From the NCBI GenBank assembly GCA_004194705.1, contig SADC01001283.1, positions 310,001 through 374,000 on the forward strand: 64,000 bases of DNA, in the 5' to 3' direction. Shown in pieces: positions 1 through 64,000 of this stretch. How positions within the stretch are numbered: position 1 is the first letter of the stretch; every line of letters starts with the position of its first letter. A program made the position numbers and the translations under genes. The notes beneath the pieces are model-generated. The model was not told the origin of the DNA and did no database searches. It was given only the letters and a program-made list of their open reading frames with translations. Source of the stretch: Ditylenchus dipsaci. Taxonomy: Eukaryota > Nematoda > Chromadorea > Rhabditida > Anguinidae.

Positions 1-182
1 CATTTTGATTGATTATAGAATTGAAAAAGTTGCATCGTGAAGATGTCTGATGCTTAAATCAAAAAAAAAGCAGTACGAAGTGAACACACAAATACTGGAA
101 AGAAATAAAGTATATAATCGTGCTTATCTTGCAAAAAAACCCTTAGAAACATCAATAGCGTAATACGCAATCACAGAAAAAA

Positions 183-297
183 TTAGCGGGCAATTTTTCG
201 AAAATTAGCGGCATTTTTCACAAATTAGCGGGCATTTTTCAAAGATTAGCGGGCATTTCCGATTAGCGGGCATTTTTCACAGATTAGCGGGCATAAT
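183..297. repeat. Tandem array of an AGCGGGCATTTTTC-like unit
   Basis: Five to six imperfect copies of a roughly 18-25 bp unit (core ATTAGCGGGCATTTTTC) lie head to tail. Similar tandem arrays form the arms of several inverted-repeat elements later in the window, so this may be one arm of an element whose partner lies upstream of the window. I see no inverted partner inside the window. The sequence around it (1-449) shows no gene. Confidence 0.7.
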
Positions 298-449
298 TAA
301 ATACCACCCTTTAAAAAAGGCAGAAATTCTTGACACACCGTGTATAATTGTTAGATCTATCAAATTTTTTCTGCAAATTGGTGGTTTTTTGGAATCAATG
401 GATTCTTATGACATTTTCTATATTTATCGATTACTCATTGCAATTTTAG

Positions 450-62623
<62,174 letters not shown>

Positions 62624-62776
62624 GTGAGATATTTGACTGTAGAAGCAATTGCCAGCTGAAGAAGGTTTAAAACTCGAGATGACATGACGGGAACCACAGC
62701 TAAGCGAGAAATACAGCCAAGCTAAAAAAGATTTGACGCCTGAATTCGGCATGGTCGATTTGAATTTACAGTCAAC

Positions 62777-63575
62777 CAGGGATGGGCAAAGATCAGATCG
62801 ATCTAGATTAGATCAGATCGGATCGCCAAAATCATCTCATTTCAGATCAAGATCATATCGACATGCCAAATATAGTTGACAAAGGAGCCAAAATTTATAT
62901 TTAGGTCAAACTTTTGCTGGAATTTAAATTTTATAGTCCGAAAATAATTTGCATCGCTCAGAATACCACCACTGAAAGTTTGTTTTTTTGGGATTTGCTA
63001 ACGGGGGTTAACTTTTTGCAAAATTCGACTGCGCTTATTAGATTTTCCGGTTGATTGGCTCAATCGCTCAGAACCCACACTAGAGTGGCCAAAAGCCACT
63101 AAAAACAGGTTTTTCGGTGTTTACTAAAGGGTAATAAACTTTTTGGTATATATCAATTAAGCGCATCAGAATCCACTAAGATTGGCTAAATTGCTAAGAA
63201 TACCACACGGAACCATTCAGAATGACCCAAACCACCATAAACACTGGTTCAGGGTGGTTAATTACTGATTGAGAGTGGTCTAAAGTGATTTAGGGTGGTT
63301 CTGAATGGTTGAGGGTGGGATTCCAGGCGATTGAGCCAATCAAACGGAAAATCTGATAAGCGCAATTGAATTTTCGTAAAAAGTTAACCCCCCCCCTCTT
63401 TAGTAAGCCTCCAAAAAACCAACTTTCAGTGGATTCTGGCCTTTCCAGGGTGGATTCTGAGCAATCCAAGTTATTTTCAGGTTAAAATTCTAATTCCGCA
63501 AAATTTTGGCTATTTAGACAATAATTTTTTTCAGATCAGATCGATCTAGATCGATCTGATCTCTGCCCACCTCTG
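62777..63575. mobile_element. hAT-like non-autonomous element with AGATCAGATCGATCTAGA ends
   Basis: Ends CAGGGATGGGCAAAGATC and GATCTCTGCCCACCTCTG; perfect 8-bp duplication CAGTCAAC (62769-62776, 63576-63583). Interior arms carry CGATTGAGCCAATC-type inverted repeats. 799 bp, no gene seen. Confidence 0.8.
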
Positions 63576-63592
63576 CAGTCAACCCCCTAAAG

Positions 63593-63979
63593 CAGGATTG
63601 TTTAAACGCCGGTTATCCGGCAGAGCGTGGGCGCTTAAGTTTTCGCCGGCTGAGCGACGCCCAAGCACCGGCGCTTTGCTGGGCTGATGAGGCACCGGCG
63701 ATTATTTTGAAGACGGCGGTTTCTAGCTGATTTTTCACGATTTCTTATCTGTCTTAAATGACTTAAAAAACATTCAACTGTCACGGTGTGATACAGTGAC
63801 ACAAAAAGTGTGCCCACTTTTAGTGTTAGAAATATATGTCTTTTAGCAAATATAGCGCTGGCCTTAACTTGGCGCCGGAGCTAAGCCTGGTGCTGGCGGA
63901 GCGCCGGCTGAAAGCCGGCGCTTAAATTTTTGCCGGTGGAGCGCCAGCTAAGCCACGGCGGCACTTAAACAATCCTGCT
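63593..63979. repeat. GC-rich inverted repeat with CAGGATTGTTTAAACGCCGG ends
   Basis: CAGGATTGTTTAA at 63594 pairs with TTAAACAATCCTG at 63965-63977. Both sides are crowded with GCGCCGGCG and GCTTAAGTTTTCGCCGG-like modules. The CAGG end suggests hAT type, but no matching 8-bp flank was found. Confidence 0.6.
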
Positions 63980-64000
63980 CTCGAGTTCGTTCATTCATAC

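Noticed and set aside
389..449. Start codon of pecanex at the ATG at 389
   Set aside because: A good acceptor (CAATTTTAG) directly precedes 450 and the family has membrane segments before this region, so the start lies upstream of the window.

Overview
The window is nuclear DNA from an invertebrate animal. It is AT-rich, genes are split by spliceosomal GT-AG introns (often 40-60 nt), and polyadenylation signals are present. Four conserved metazoan gene families are recognisable, and most of the rest is DNA transposons and foldback (inverted-repeat) elements. I see no plasmid, phage or bacterial gene. The phylum cannot be fixed from this sequence alone; a repeat-rich invertebrate such as a nematode is possible but unproven.

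Layout. One gene dominates: a pecanex homologue on the + strand with about 45 exons from 450 to 62623, incomplete at the 5' end and probably at the 3' end. Its introns contain everything else. The first intron (603-4941) holds a same-strand RPS3A copy with seven exons, bounded by 9-bp direct repeats and long inverted arms made of tandem short repeats, so it looks like a Mutator-type (Pack-MULE-like) element carrying a ribosomal protein gene. The intron at 20460-24159 holds an intact mitochondrial acyl carrier protein gene (NDUFAB1) on the - strand. The intron at 33583-44316 holds an alpha-tubulin gene (- strand), then a Mutator-like element with a SWIM-type transposase into whose left inverted repeat a second element with a FLYWCH-type transposase has inserted (8-bp target duplication), then a hAT-like foldback carrying a tRNA-like promoter in each arm.

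Other introns contain hAT-like MITEs with 8-bp duplications, a family of TA-flanked elements whose ends read CCGTATTTCCTCTAAT, many hairpin elements, and a 3.5-kb nest of elements within elements at 27529-31047. Several pecanex introns that are now large are explained by such insertions; at 44424-45007 the intron falls to 44 nt once the insertion is removed.

Coding quality. Pecanex, alpha-tubulin, RPS3A and both transposases show single-base losses of frame at conserved places, while NDUFAB1 is clean. Uncorrected indels in the assembly are the simplest explanation for most of these. RPS3A also has an in-frame stop and may be a true pseudogene.

All exon boundaries were assigned by hand from splice signals, reading phase and remembered family alignments. 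No search or alignment program was run.
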